This document shows, one piece after another, positions 12,362 to 25,679 of a stretch of 64,000 nucleotides of DNA. The notes beneath the pieces are model-generated. The model made no database searches. It worked only from the letters and a program-made list of their open reading frames with translations, and was not told the origin of the DNA. Each line of letters begins with the position of its first letter. Position 1 is the first letter of the stretch. This DNA comes from Alentia gelatinosa (lineage: Eukaryota > Annelida > Polychaeta > Phyllodocida > Polynoidae), in the NCBI GenBank assembly GCA_950022655.1, contig OX465583.1, positions 32,329,360 to 32,393,359 on the forward strand, read 5' to 3'. Both the position numbers and the translations under genes were made by a program.

Positions 12362-13534
12362 CTGCACTCTCGAACCTTAGCTTTCACTCTGCCTCAGATA
12401 TCCACCATCGAATCGTACAATTCTGATGAATTCCGTTTCAATTTTCACTGTATTGTAGTTTGAACCCATGGGGACTATCCATAAAGAACATAAAGAAAGA
12501 GCTAAATTTCTGAAAGATTTGACCCCAAACTCATTCTTGTACGTATCCCTGCGTACTTACTTTAATTATGAACGGCTCCTAGACTTGCTCAAGTCTATGA
12601 TTATGAATATTCATTGAATAATTGGAATAAATCAGGATAAAATGCATTGTAATGTGTACGTTTCCCTAGCAAGTTCAGGAATCAGCTAGGCAGAGGGGAT
12701 TGTATGGGCAGACGGCGGCGCGTGGTGGCGGCAGGCAGGCAGAGAGAGGTGGGTAGGATCTCCACTTAACTTTAGTTTCCAGCTCAGACAGACTAAGATA
12801 AAAACAAATCCAGTCTTCATCCATTGCCTTTATTCTCAACCTTCACTCTTGACCTTCAGCCCAAAAAATACCTAAGCTGATCGTACACTAGAGATGCCCC
12901 TGGGATTTAGTTTTTTTTTTAAAACAAAGACGGAAAATGTCCGAATCTTGCTTAGCTTCATTCTTTATCTCGATATAGGATGAGGCGACCTCTGCTTCCT
13001 TTGCTGATGCTACCATCAATGAGTTAGAGAACTGTACCTAACCATCGTAACCATGTACACTCATGGGCGTGACATAAAAAAAACAGAAATTAATTCTCTA
13101 TATCTGTTGTGATGAACATGAAATGCACCATTAAAAGAACTGGCATCTCTGGCACACAATCTCCACCCACTGGCTCAACTTCCCACCTTCTGGACAGTTC
13201 ACGAATACAGCGAGCTGCTCATAAAATCGATTTCTTGATCTCTTACCTCAGTGAGCAGTTCCTCTAATGTTTGATCATTAAACAATTGAAGCCTCATCAT
13301 CACATTGATCACGTTTTTCTCCACATGTCCACTGCATGGGAGGGTGAGGGGTGGGGCTGCTGTGACTCACCCAACCCCACCCTCGGTCCTCCAATAAAAA
13401 TACATTTATAACCTGATAATTACTCGGTGAGATTCGGGTATTATCTATATTGAGCCAGGGATGACAGTTGGGTTCAGGAAAATAAGGACGAAGTGTGGAT
13501 ATTGGAGGAAGGATGTGGTATGGGACATTAAAAT

Positions 13535-13812
13535 GCAAGGATGACAATCGGGGTCAGAGAATAAAAGTGAAAATATTGGGTTTTATTTTTTGTTCATGTT
13601 GAATTTGCTGTCTCGGAGACCACAACAACTGACATTAACCTCCCCCTCCCCACCCCCACCCCCCCCCCCCCCCTTGAGGGTCTGGGGAAGTTAAAATAAG
13701 TTTTATTTAAGTGATTGAGGTTCGTATTAATATTATCCTTGTTTTATATCAGGAGAAAAATCTAATGCACCGGAAATGTGGATTTCCATGGAAAAATGGA
13801 AATCTGTCATAC
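13535..13812 (+). repeat. Rep1 copy (interrupted by a C-run)
   Basis: Begins AAGGATGACAATCGGGGTC and ends in GGATTTCCATGGAAAAATGG. A poly-C tract at 13657-13674 lies in the middle. Confidence 0.65.
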
Positions 13813-13824
13813 CTGTATTGTAGC

Positions 13825-14045
13825 CAATATTTTTCATGCGGAATGAGCTGCCTCAGAGAAACCAGGACAATGTGGAAAACACATCAATGTTAGCCACAGT
13901 ATGGGGCTGAGGGTCTATGTGGAGGATCAACCCACTGGTTTAATGACATGGATGAGGTTCAATCAAGGAAATAGTATCCTTTATCATGAAAATGAAAACA
14001 TGGATTACTATTGAAAAATTGAAAGCTGACATGTCTGTGTAGTAG
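13825..14045 (+). repeat. Rep1 copy, 5' truncated
   Basis: Follows the preceding copy almost head to tail, starting inside the unit at AATATTTTTCATGCGGAATG. The two may be an old tandem or nested pair. Confidence 0.6.
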
Positions 14046-14339
14046 CAAGAGTCAGTATCCGAATATTATGATGAGGACAGATGTTGGAAGGATGTACACT
14101 AGAAGCGGACATGTTTGCTGGGAATAGTTGCCTCTATTAGATGTTTGATTTCACAATGTTGAAGATGACACCCCGCTTAAGGGGTCATTGTGCATGGTTC
14201 AATTATAATTAGTATGACTTTCTAAAGCAATGGGCATGGGTTAAGGGTAGTTGTCAGTGTTGTTTAAAAATACTTTTAGGGTAGGAAAGAATATGTTTGA
14301 TGAATGTCTAAAAAAGATATACATAGAGATTATCTCAAG

Positions 14340-14465
14340 GTTAAGCTTTTCTCACTTGGTTTTCGCTACACCCAGCACCTAAAAGTTTACTGAGGTGAGA
14401 GTTCTTCTACTTTAAACACCACAAACAACATAGTATAAGAAGGAGGTATAGTAAGTGGAACTATA
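14340..14465 (-). mobile_element. Truncated SINE body
   Basis: Similar in order to 2610-2760 (TTCTCACTTGG..., TTTACTGAGGTGAGAGTTCT, ACACCACAAACAACATAG). The tRNA-like head is missing, so it is probably a truncated copy. Confidence 0.45.
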
Positions 14466-14599
14466 ATATGAAGACTTATGGTAACATTTTAGGTCCAAAC
14501 GTAAGCGTTTGGGGACTTCATATTCTATATTCAAAGAAAGTGAGTGAGGATGATATCAAATTTGTGAAAGTCAACAGAATATAATAGGTGATTACCCGA

Positions 14600-14790
14600 G
14601 TATTTATGTCGTTATCACCCAGAGCATGGACTGAGGGTCTGTGCGGGAGGCCCAAACCACTGTTTTATTTGTATGAACGGGGCTTTATTCATATTATATT
14701 ATATCATACAAGGGATGGGGAATGTTATACACCTTAAATGTAAACACGGATATCCATGGAAAAGTGGAAAGCTGCCATCACTGAATATTG
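14600..14790 (+). repeat. Rep1 copy, 5' truncated
   Basis: Keeps GGACTGAGGGTCTGTGCGGG and ends CATGGAAAAGTGGAAAGCTG. Confidence 0.6.
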
Positions 14791-16057
14791 TGTGGAATAA
14801 TCTAAAAAGGATTTGCTTTTAAATCACTCTAATAACACTAAAGTCCATTATATGACAATTTGCTAACAATTTCAGAATAACCACTTTGACCCATTCAGAG
14901 CGAATAATACCTGGAGTCATTCCCCCGTGAAGACCGGATAATGCCTTGAGGCATTACTTACGAGATTCATAAATATTTACAAAGTCATTCTATTTGTCAA
15001 GAAAAAGTGGACCAATAACCTGCAACTTTCAGAGAATATAAGTATAAAATCACAATTATTAATGTTATGTAAAACGAATAACAGAATGTAGGATGATGTG
15101 TTAGATCGAATATGAGCTCAGATGACCATCGGCATCCTCACACGTATCCCCAGACGTTTACAGCTCGGTGTTCACGTGTTCGGATCCAGATTATTATGTT
15201 TACAGGAACATCGTTTTAGCATATTACTTCAATGTTTGTATGCGCATTAAAAATGTGTAGGGATAAGTTTAACATCTTCAAAACTATTTCTTACACCACA
15301 TTTCTTCCATGCTCTGTTCACGTTTGTCTACACTTCCTACATTTACGTAACTTCGCATTTTGCCGCGTTTTACAATGTATTTGTAGATTTCATAAAACGT
15401 TAAGAAACGTTGACGTGCGTACACAGGAAAACGCCGTTTTTTTTTAAGCTAGTGTGACTTAGCATAACCTCTGTAATCTATACAAAGTACTCGTCATTTC
15501 TCATTACCCCTAAACCCGCAACACAAAAGTATGAGACAGAGTTGGGCAAATATACAGAGTACTCGTCATTTCTCATCTTCTCTTTATGGACATAACATTA
15601 CAGTAGCGCAATATGAGGAACTGCTTCACAATATTTCGATACTAAATTTCGCTGGTATCCCACAGCACAAGCTCAGTGGATAAGAACTGTATTATTTCTA
15701 AACGTACAATAGTTAAGTTTGTAACCAGCAGTGAAGGTCACCTTTGGTAAATGCTGGAGAAGATTAACTAGATATCTGTCTCGGGATTTTCATTATTATG
15801 GGAATTCAACTTGATGTATATAATTTCATTTGTTTCACGGATAATATTTGGTAAGATGGGATATTAATTTGCGTAAGGTATTTATTCTACACGGCGATCA
15901 ACACGTTAAGGAAATAATCATTGAAACAATACAGAAACGGAACTCAAACATGGCTTGCGAAGTGATGACCAAACACAGAAGCCAGCCTCGATAACCACAG
16001 AGAACTCAAAGTTAATTAAAAATCAGGAACAAACACCAGGCCCGGGCTTCACCGTGC

Positions 16058-16075
16058 GGCCATAAGAGGGCGCCG
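16058..16075 (+). promoter_or_regulatory. CTCF-like motif
   Basis: GGCCATAAGAGGGCGCCG; 0.35 kb from another match in the same GC-rich block. Confidence 0.35.
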
Positions 16076-16418
16076 CCCAATCATTAACCAATCAGGGACC
16101 ACTTCAGGCGACATCAGTCATCCGTGACGCGCACCCAGTGTCTCCTCCAGGGGAATGGGTCCCAGTGCCCAGAGCATGCTTCACCTGCGACGCCCATGAA
16201 TGCCTGATGGGCTGGGCCCACCTGGAGCACACCTGGAGAGATGGGGGTCGAGAGGCCCCTCTGTCAACCCCCCGGTACACCTTAACGGGGACGCACTCGG
16301 TACGGGTCGGTGAGCGGCTGGGCGCAGCCCTAGGGAGCTGCTCGTACCTGCTCATAGGTACTCAGGGTGCTATGGGGAAATGCTTGATGTTGACTCAACG
16401 GAATGAGCTTCTGACAGG

Positions 16419-16435
16419 CGACACTAGGGGGCGTG
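16419..16435 (+). promoter_or_regulatory. CTCF-like motif
   Basis: CGACACTAGGGGGCGTG, a close core match. Confidence 0.45.
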
Positions 16436-16929
16436 GGTGTCGCCATAATCACCGCAGAAGCCAGCAGGGTAATCTCATCTGAGGGGAGGAGGCAGGGGGT
16501 GGCGGGATGATGAGAGGCAAAATACAGGTCGGCCTCGTTTAGTTTCCATCTATTAATGCTCTTATGTAATCAATGGGAATTTCCTATTGCTCCCTACTCC
16601 GTTTCATTTGTTTTGTTTGAGAAATGAATACTTATATGCCGGCAGGGCAAATTGAACAGCAATGGGAGACAGGAGGTTTATACCTGTCCATGTTTTAACT
16701 TTCTACCTGTTCTCTATAATTTACAGAAACAGGGTTATTGTGACTGCATATGATAAATGTTCAGTAAAATTGACAATCGCATGAACAGATACCGACGGTA
16801 GAGGTTCATCTAATCATTAACTTTACCTAGTATTTATCATGTACAGTCAAGGTTTACCTGTTTTCTTATTATCATACGGGCCAAATTTACCTTAGCTTTT
16901 GAGTGATTTGTTGGGTTTCGCCGCCGTAC

Positions 16930-16946
16930 ACCCCCCCCCCCCCCCC
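16930..16946 (+). repeat. Poly-C tract
   Basis: Homopolymer of C; others occur as C at 13657-13674 and as G at 17308-17322 and 43810-43827. Lengths are likely to be unreliable in assembly. Confidence 0.9.
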
Positions 16947-18429
16947 AGTATCCCAAATACCTTCTCCATGTGCCACGTAGGTGTTGTATGGCCATTAATA
17001 CGACATGAGTAGGAACAGCCGGTATACTTAGAACATACGGCCACAGTTATATAATGGTATTAGAAAATCCGGAGACTTCTGATGATTTTATTTCATTATC
17101 AAATTCATCTTCATCGTGTGATCTTTTCTTTACCATAGACTAGACCATCCCTGCTTTCCATCCAATGGCCCCGCAATAAAAAGTAAACAATTGATCGATT
17201 TAATGTCACTGTTTGCTATTCGAAGTTACCTTTTGCTGTAATCGGATCAACTGATGATGGCTTGGGTTTTCATGGTGCTCAGTTGCATTAAGGTGTTCTA
17301 TGAATTGGGGGGGGGGGGGGGGTTAATAGCTAATTATATAGGTTCGGTTACAGAGGGCTCTGGTGATGACATTCACAGGTATGATGCGAACCAAGTTATT
17401 ATCATACCTGGAACTAGTTCATAGAATCAGTATTGAATTTCCCGACCAGTCTCAGGTGATTCATTCCAGTGACAATCAAAAATAACTAAGATGACTTAAT
17501 ATTTCTCTCGAGGGTGCCTCGGTATTGATTTTGGAAGCCGGATTAAATATACAGGTCAGAAATATATCTCTACATATAGTGTGCTGGAAGGAGGTTATTG
17601 TGTAGGAGGTGCTCAAATTGAGTGGGAACTTATAACCAATATAATCTGTGCATGGGTTTACCCTAGATTCTGATAGTTTCTCTGGAATTCTGGGCTTCTC
17701 AATACAAATTCATGGCATCCCTGAAATATATGCCTGATGGCAGGTGCCATTTAAGTGTAATTTTGGTACCTTATCCTTTACATTCCAGGTACATTATTCA
17801 GGTGTGTAAAAATGTTATGTTACAAATTAAATAAAGTAGACAGTATTAATGTGATGACAAACTGCTGATATACACAAAAGACCAATACAGGAACGTGGGG
17901 AATTGGTACAATCATTGATCGTGTAATAGAAAATGAAAGGAAAATTAATCAAGCTTTTGTGTCCTCCGCACTGATGTGCGTTCGCAGTGAACCCTTTACC
18001 TGTCACGTGTTTAAAGGTAAGCGCGACCTCTGAGCCCCGCGCTGTGACTGCAGCCGAGCTTTATTTGTATTAATTCCGTAATGCGCCCAGTAAATAACCT
18101 AATCCCCGGTCGTCTGCGCGTCTCACGTCACCCAGCGTCCCCTGGGTCCGCCATCTTGTTTGTTTTCTCACTAAGGAAACACGGACTGCGGAACGCGTGT
18201 GATGTCATCTGGTGACGCCAGACACTGTCCAATTGTCGTCTGCCCAACTCGTTACAAATGTAGCGCAATAAGGAGAACGTCATAATGTGAATTCGATTGG
18301 GATACATTTGACGTCTCTTTAGTACATCTGGAATTCCCATAAGATTGGGAAAGTTTAGCCTACTCTCAAGCCATACTCGTTATTAATGCATGTATTTGTC
18401 ATGATTGTCGTCTGCTCAAATGTGAAAGG

Positions 18430-18605
18430 TTGTCATTGTCAGTCGTGAACGGGGTTCAATTAAGATTGTTTTACTATACAGACGGACTTTCATACAAGGG
18501 TGTCATCCAAGTACGTCCTATACACAAGGGAAAATAATTGTATATACTGGAATTGAAAAAGTGGATTTCTATGGAGAAGTTGGAAGCTGCCATATCTGCG
18601 TTTTC
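18430..18605 (+). repeat. Rep1 copy, 5' truncated
   Basis: Diverged; retains the 3' block GAAAAAGTGGATTTCTATGG and GAAGCTGCCATATCTG. Confidence 0.55.
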
Positions 18606-19439
18606 AATCTTTTCTTATATAAGTATAATTGTCTCACTTTTTGTGTGGAGAAGCATTGACAAAATGTCTATGGATATCAACACGACTTAACATTTGCAAA
18701 GTTCCAATATGTGAGACATCGGTTGTAGATTATCCACTACAGAAGGTATAAACTGCTGCGCAATCAAGATTTAACAGGTCAGACCCCTAATGTCTCATGA
18801 TTAATCAGGGAATGGGACGCCGAGGCACCGTGGAGACGGCGTGGTCCTCCTGGTGGGCGATTTGAATAACTCCACAACCCAGAGATGCCAATGGGGTCTA
18901 GAAGGAACACCCGGAAAATATCCGAATTCTGGTTATATTCACTAATTATCTCTAATATAATCAATACTTGGTACACTAGCAGAACCCGGAAATAATCGGA
19001 AAACTGACATCTTTCACAATCATAACCATTCGTTTCATATCTGTTGACTGACCAAACGCACTTTTCATCTCATTGTTGTGGCTATGGCAAAAATTATATG
19101 ATAAAATGATCGATTAATCCTGAAATCAGTTCACGTAGTGAACACAAGAGTGACCCCCCTTACTAAACTGACACCGGCATGTTAGATTTGCGGTCAGACC
19201 TAATTAACATATTATGGAATGGTTTTCAACCGTTCCACCGGACGGTCGGTCCTTTCGCCGTAAGTCTGTTTGAGTAATCATGTCTTTTAAACTCTGTAGA
19301 GAAATGCACGAATAATTTACTAGGCTTCTGAAGTACTATGGAAATTTAGTCCTATTGTTTGCCCAACAATGGTCGTAACGACAATAACCAGTGTGATCGG
19401 GATTCCTTGTCATGGCAGGTAGGAGCTTGCCATGACGCA

Positions 19440-20690
19440 CAATTTTCAATGGATTTGTATTAGCATATTGAATATGTGGCCAGGGTGTGGTTCCAGGTTA
19501 CAAAATATATCTGGTAGGGCAATAAGGGACACCATGCTTGTACTTCTCACCGAGTTTACCAGACTTCTTAAGTGCTCATTGAAGACAGGAAAGATTCCTA
19601 AATGAATGGAAACGGGGTATCTTAACCCCAATACCTAAAGGGGATGATGCTCCAAGGTGGCCAAGAATAATCCGCCTAATAGTAAGCAATACAGATTCAG
19701 TAAATCGTTTGGCACTGGTGATGCCGTCTTTGATTTCACTAATGACCTGTATCTAAACGTAAACAATAGACTCTCTACTGTCCCCATCGTCTATTAAGAG
19801 CCAATATACAGGATCAATATCACCTCTGAAAAACTGTTAACATGGATATCTACCTATCTCTGAAATAGGCGTTAGTGAGTAATTATTGACAAAGAAAACT
19901 CCAGCGAAATAGGTATCGACTATGGTGTTCCCCAGGGTTCTGTCCTGGGGCCCCTGCTATCTAATCTCTTCGTAATATTTTATCTATGCGTACTTCTGTC
20001 AACAATTCTAACTACATTCTATATGCCTCCTCCTGTACAGAGCCAATAAAAAACCACAAGTCGCACATGATAATCTCCAGACAGCATAAGAAAATAATGA
20101 GACATGGTGTTCTAATAATGGTATGACCATTAACACCAAAATGGTATGGTATGCGTTGAGTCGTAAAATAGCTAACCTTTGTCAATTAGACATTGCATGC
20201 TATGGGAAAAGTTTAACAGAAGCTATGAAATACAAGTACTTATTCAATTATTATCAACAATGCATAAGAGAACACAAGAACCATACGAACTGGATGAATG
20301 GGTGTGAAGGGGTCACAGTGATACGTCTGTATACCGTGTATCAACTTATGTCACTTCAAGCGTTCAGCTCACTACAGGGGACATAATCTGTAGTCTAAAC
20401 CAAGTGAAACTGCGCAATGTATTGACTCGAAAAAAGACTTTAAAGTGTTAGTCAAAACTCAGTTCTCCGCAAACGAATGGAGAACAAGAAACCTACTGGA
20501 CTGCTATCATACCGTCTCATCACTCTCATCCCATACCTACTAGTTATCATTCATTGTAGACATATAATGTGAACCATGATGTATCTGAACTATACTCTAG
20601 TGGACGAACTGCCCTAAGGCAAAACTGGTTGTTTTCCTGAAGTTAAAAGAAAAATAAATCTCATAGATTCCATCTCGCTGTGATATGACC
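19440..20690 (+). pseudogene. Decayed non-LTR retrotransposon (reverse transcriptase remnant)
   Basis: Plus-strand pieces in shifting frames carry LINE signatures: LLKCSLKTGKIP (~19565), a thumb-like WKRGILTPIPKGDDA-type string (~19600), GTGDAVFDFTNDLYLNVN (~19715), a VPQGSVLGP-type string (~19930) and MTINTK...KYKYL (20123-20240). Stops and shifts occur throughout. The style is Jockey/CR1-like; the clade is uncertain. The downstream part to about 20690 looks like a degenerate 3' end. Confidence 0.75.
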
Positions 20691-21959
20691 CTGGTTGTAC
20701 CCATGGCGTAAAACACCATCATCCAACCAAAATAAATCTATAGAAATACATATCGCAGTTCGCGAGATTACAGTGATCGATGTCGCTGTGAATCCCATGT
20801 CGTAAACCAACAGGTATATTTATATTCATTTCACAGCAGCAGGACAAGATGAGCAGCTCCTTTAATTGCCAGTCAATTATATCTATCAATCTTCCGGTTG
20901 CCTCTGTCCCTCTCCTTACTACAAACTGTGGACGTTCTCGGGATTGGTTTACCCTGTAACTGGGGTTTGGTAGAGTGATTGATACATTACTAAACTCACG
21001 ACTCAATTTCCTAATAAGCACTAATCTATATTGATGAAGATAAGCTTGGCAAAGCGCCGCGCACCATAAAATTAGTCAACACTGGTATTCCTCCCTCTCC
21101 CTTCACCTCTTGCTCGTGCTCATTGGACTAAGGCCTAATCTGTTGAGTTCTTATATCTAACTCAGATAAATGGTACAGGGGGGCTGACATCCTAAATTAC
21201 CATGACGATGTCACACGTAATCATAAGGTAGTGCGAGGGGTAGCATGTGGGTGTGTGAAGGTGGGTGGTTGGGGGGTGATTGACTTGACTACACGACAAT
21301 GATCAGTGAGCCAATCAGCGTCCTATATGAGTGATCACGTAATGTACGCGTGCGCATGTCCATGGGGAGGTCGTGGAGGGAATTACAAACAACAAGTTGT
21401 TACAGAACGTCAGATTCCGCAGATTCTTGCCTTCCGAACCAAAGACCGCAACACTTGATGAGATCTCGGAGAATGAAAATGGGAATTCTCAGCAAAATAT
21501 GGGAATTCCCATTGGAATGGAGAACTGGGATAATGAACCGTCCGTAAGACGAAAACATATGGAACAAGATTCGTAAGCGGGATAACCTTTAATACAAGAA
21601 GTATGAAAGTTAAAAAGTCAACTTTCTACTGTTTTATCGCTTTTCCCGACTTTAGGAATCTAGATAAGTGTACATTCTTATCACATTTCACTTTTTGTGA
21701 CGGTATGATTCATCATGCCTATACTATTAAAAAAAAAATTGTTTAAAAATTCTTTAACAAAAACTTCTATATCCTCTCGATTTTGTGTGTGAATTTGTCA
21801 CAGCTCATGAAAACAATCTGTGAAAAGAAGTTACATATTGCTTAAAATGTACTTTGTGAACTAAACAAATGCACACTAGTTGACACTTTGTCAATTTCTA
21901 CTTGTCACATATGAGCCATCTTTCAGGGATGTTAGTAAGAGTCAATTTTTTCCCCATTC

Positions 21960-22055
21960 ATATCATCTCCTTTTAAGCAAGGACAAATAACTTTGTATAC
22001 TGAATATGAAAAAGTGGGGTTCAACGGAAACATGGAAAGCTGTCATATCTGTATA
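21960..22055 (+). repeat. Rep1 3' fragment
   Basis: ATACTGAATATGAAAAAGTG and CATGGAAAGCTGTCATATCT mark the 3' end of the unit. Confidence 0.55.
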
Positions 22056-22150
22056 ATTAGCGTCTTTGACACCTACGGGATATTCCAGAATGCTTATATA
22101 TTCCTTACCTTCCCAACTGCATTTTATACATGAGAGAAGTTTTCACGTAA

Positions 22151-22156
<6 letters not shown>

Positions 22157-22193
<37 letters not shown>

Positions 22194-22222
22194 TAGGTGT
22201 GTTGGTGTGTGTGTGTGTGTGT
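22157..22222 (+). repeat. (TG)n microsatellite
   Basis: About 33 TG dinucleotides with a few interruptions (GGGTGTAGG). Confidence 0.97.
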
Positions 22223-25200
22223 CTGAGTATATGATACTGATAGAGGAATTTACTTATTTTCACTCTCTGGTGTCATGACTTAAGTGTTTTAAATCTTTAC
22301 TGTCCATCGCTTAGAAATTCTGTCTTAAGCATTGCACCTATGCATACATTTGGTCAAACATTAACACAGGGATGACAGTTGGGGTCGGGAAAAATTCCTA
22401 CATGAGGACTAAGACCAGTCTATGTATCACCTAAAACGCACATGGTGTATGGGGAATCCCGATCACTCTCCTAACAGATCCTTGGGCCGGGACAGCCAGT
22501 ATAGGATATCTAGATATCTGCTATGAGAGTGGGTATATGTGTAGTTCTGCACTGAATGGAGTACTCTTCAAAGGAAATCATTTAAGAAAGATTACCACAC
22601 ACTATCAGTTCTATATACTGCAGAATATCTTTACAATACAAGTTCATTAGCCATTCCTCTCATATTTTACAATTAGTGAAGCTTCAATAATTCTATTCTT
22701 ACACGACATACTTTAAGCCAATCAGATGTCAGTATTCAAGTTTGCCCTTATCTGTAGGAGCATTTCCTACAGGAATCCTACCATCCCACAGCCCTAGGTT
22801 GGAGCACTGGGATCCACAGGGCCTCTAACTGAGTGCGCTGGTTGTAGCTGACTTGAGAATTTTGAAAGATTACAGAACAAGTTTATCTATGACTTAGATT
22901 TTAGGGAACCTGGAGACTATATTGTTCTCAAAACATACAATTGCTTGAAATTTTCATCTCTTTGAGACTAAAATGAAAATCCTACATGTAGGCAAAATCC
23001 TACAAACTGGCACCCCTGTAATAACAGACAACACGGGGGTATTTAGCTATCCAAGAACACAAACTGAACATCTGCATCTTTAGGACACTGTCCGGAGCGC
23101 TGCAATTTTATCTCTAACAAGCATGACACTCATCAATTGAAACGTAGCTCGATCTAAGTCTACACTGTGTGGACAGCAACCGTGAAGTGGGTGGTAGTTC
23201 AGAACTGCTTCCCCTTTTATAAAAACAAAGCAAAACAACAACATAAAAGCATGATACTGGTCACACATTTCGAGGAGGTATGTTGAAATAAATTTCGGAA
23301 TTATCACGTAACCTGGACAAGTTCCTATGTGTTGCGTGCACATTTTCTGCTTATAAAAGATACAAGAAACTTTATACAAGATTACGATGGCTAAAAATCC
23401 AGACAGGTCACATTTCCTGGTTACACATTTTGACACACCACTATATCTTCCCAACCTCGTCACCCACCATAATGGGTATATTCCTGTACCATATACACTT
23501 AAAGGCCGTATGGATTTGATTCTAACCAGGGTGAAGGCTTACACTTAAGGCACACTTAATATGATACATAGTTTCCCTAATTAATACCATACGGCAGCCT
23601 TCTGTGATGCATGCATTTATTTTGGTAATAAAGTGTCTACCCTAATCATGTACATAAATGTCAGGCAAGTTCCAGAGTCGGTAAATCGAAAATTTGTATG
23701 ATATTAGCAAATACAAGTGATTTTGCTGAAAAGGAATTAAAAGTATTTGAAAAACAAATAAAAAGGAATGTCTGGTGCATTTCATGATAACGTAAAATCC
23801 TTGGCTGAGGTTGAAATGGGATGGAAATGAAAAGAAAATGACAATATTAAGAAGAAAGCATTAAACAAACAACACAGATCTGTTCACTGAAGCACAAACA
23901 ACAGCCAGCCTGTAGCATTTCGTTGGAGCCAAGTAAATTTCTATGCCACTTGATGGTCACTAATTAATAGAATAATAATTGATATAGCTAAATGCTATAA
24001 AAGGCCCCAGCCAGGAATCATATATGGGAATTTTTATATCAACGTGGAATGTTCCATTCGGAACAAAGATCATGGTTACTTTTTATTTCTCGTGAAAATA
24101 ACAATTCATAGATATGACAAAACATCATATATTATTTTGGGGTTCTAATAAAATGTAATTGATTTTGAGGCTACTCGAAATGTTAAAACTCATGGCATTA
24201 GGATTTGCCGAATATAACCGAGGACCCCATACTCTGTATGGGTATCTGTCCACACCAGCGTGAAAACCATGGCAAAAAGGGGAATTATGGGTAGGCCGCG
24301 TCACCTGGTGGGGAATCGTGGTACCAAGATGCATGGTGGGGAAGGACATTAACAAAGCCGTGGGTGGGGGTTTTCAAGCTTAACTTATCACCGCAAACCG
24401 AAGCGCTGACCTTGACTTAAAACCTTTACCATGGCTTACCTTTTTAATTCGTTCCTCCTATCATGTGGAGAAAGAATATAATGGGTGTTTAAATCCGTCA
24501 AAAATATACTTTTCCTGTGATAGTTGCACGAGGTTTTTTTCTGCCAAGATTAACCTAAGCCTTGGTCCTTGGGTTGGCGTTTTTAAGAAGATCACACTTA
24601 AATTCTTAAAGAATATCTATTGAAAGGTAATATGCAATCAAATCTGAATACGATTTATACGCGTATCAGATGGATAAATCTCTGTATTGCCTATGGTTTC
24701 CTGCCTGCCGGTTTTAGCTTCAGCACTTCATCCTGTGATTTAGACTTGAGCACATAATCTTAGGCTGCACTGGTAACAACGGTAAAGGGGATAATTCTCT
24801 GTTTGGTTTGGAGGAAACCAACCGGAAACACACGCACTTAGCAGCAAGTCAACTGTTCTATATTATGTTGGAACACGACAAAGTTCTATATTTAACTGTA
24901 CAGAGAACTTCATCAAATTCGGCGGAAAACCTATCTCGTAGAAAAGATACTTACACTGTACTTCGTAAGTAGAGTCAACGAGGGCTGTTGTAATATGGGG
25001 GAATTTTGTAATGTGGGCAATTCCCATAACTTCTTACATGATCTATGCTGTTTTTCTTTATAATTGGGTTTCTCGCTATTCTATATACAGCGCGAATTTA
25101 TCTAGTTGGTTAACTGGGATACAACTTGAAACCAGGATACTTTTTCTAACAGGTTTTAAGCCGTAGATAGTAAGATATCTCACTGTATTGAGGAATACAA

Positions 25201-25558
25201 ATAGTCGGAGAGAAGTTATGAGAGCGGTGCACCCGGACAATGTCGAGGTCACGTAAAGAGTAGGTGATAAATGTCCGACTTACTACAGCGGACAGTAAAT
25301 CGCAGACATACTACCCAGCTAAATGGAGGAATTATTTGAATCTGGACATACAAGTTCAATTGAGTCTACAGGGTCGTTATGCATGCGATTATGCATTCAT
25401 AGCAATTGTCCTTCTTGTCACTTCCACAAACAGTGTATCATCTCTGTATGCAGTCCATATCTCTATGAAGATGTATTAGAATTGTTCACAGGATGCCACC
25501 TCCAAACCTTCATATATGACAACATGCAGTATAACACCATACGGTAAAGTTTATTTAC

Positions 25559-25679
25559 CTCGTCCTCGCTGGCCTTGACGGCCTTGGGTTGCAGGGTTTG
25601 GCGAAGGTGGTTCGGTACGACCTTCTTCTCAGAAACGTCCGCTTGGTTCTTCTTTGACTCTGCAGGCGGCGCCACGGGC
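25559..25679 (-). CDS. CHTF18: CHTF18 exon 22 (residues 868-908), last exon found
   Basis: 121 nt. After the shared Glu it reads [15 protein letters not shown], then [20 protein letters not shown], comparable to the basic tail before the DFFGR motif. It ends at a clear donor (GAG|GTAAAT), so at least one more exon must exist. The open frame read past the donor is not family-like. Confidence 0.85.

Larger units (their letters stand above)
10000..12420. other. CpG-rich islands with TAAT-type sites, no clear gene
   Basis: Blocks at 10180-10340, 10560-10930, 11200-11350 and 11840-12180 are GC- and CpG-rich yet interleaved with homeodomain-type words (GGTAATTAGG, CTAATGAATTAATAATCG) and AAGATGGCGGC (YY1-type) at about 11845. 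This mixture is common in conserved regulatory DNA around developmental genes. No exon could be confirmed. Confidence 0.4.
14800..18429. other. Non-coding; GC-rich block at 16.0-16.5 kb
   Basis: Direct repeat GTACTCGTCATTTCTCAT at 15487 and 15558. The 16.0-16.5 kb block holds two CTCF-like motifs. CCGCCATCTTG (YY1-type) at about 18149 lies in a small CpG-rich patch. No gene. Confidence 0.4.
20700..25558. other. Region downstream of CHTF18 exon 22; final exon not found
   Basis: I looked on the minus strand for the C-terminal W-[FY]-x-F-x-E-G-x-S-N-A-x-R-R type motif and for DFFGR and saw neither. Apart from the TG microsatellite and Rep1 pieces the sequence is AT-rich and unremarkable. Confidence 0.45.

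Noticed and set aside
16138..16482. 114-codon plus-strand frame in the GC-rich block
   Set aside because: Both strands are open because of GC composition; no recognisable domain and no splice partners.
25463..25558. Open-frame extension of CHTF18 exon 22 to a stop, giving a different C-terminus
   Set aside because: It runs through a consensus donor (GAG|GTAAAT) and the extra residues do not resemble the family tail; intron retention cannot be excluded.
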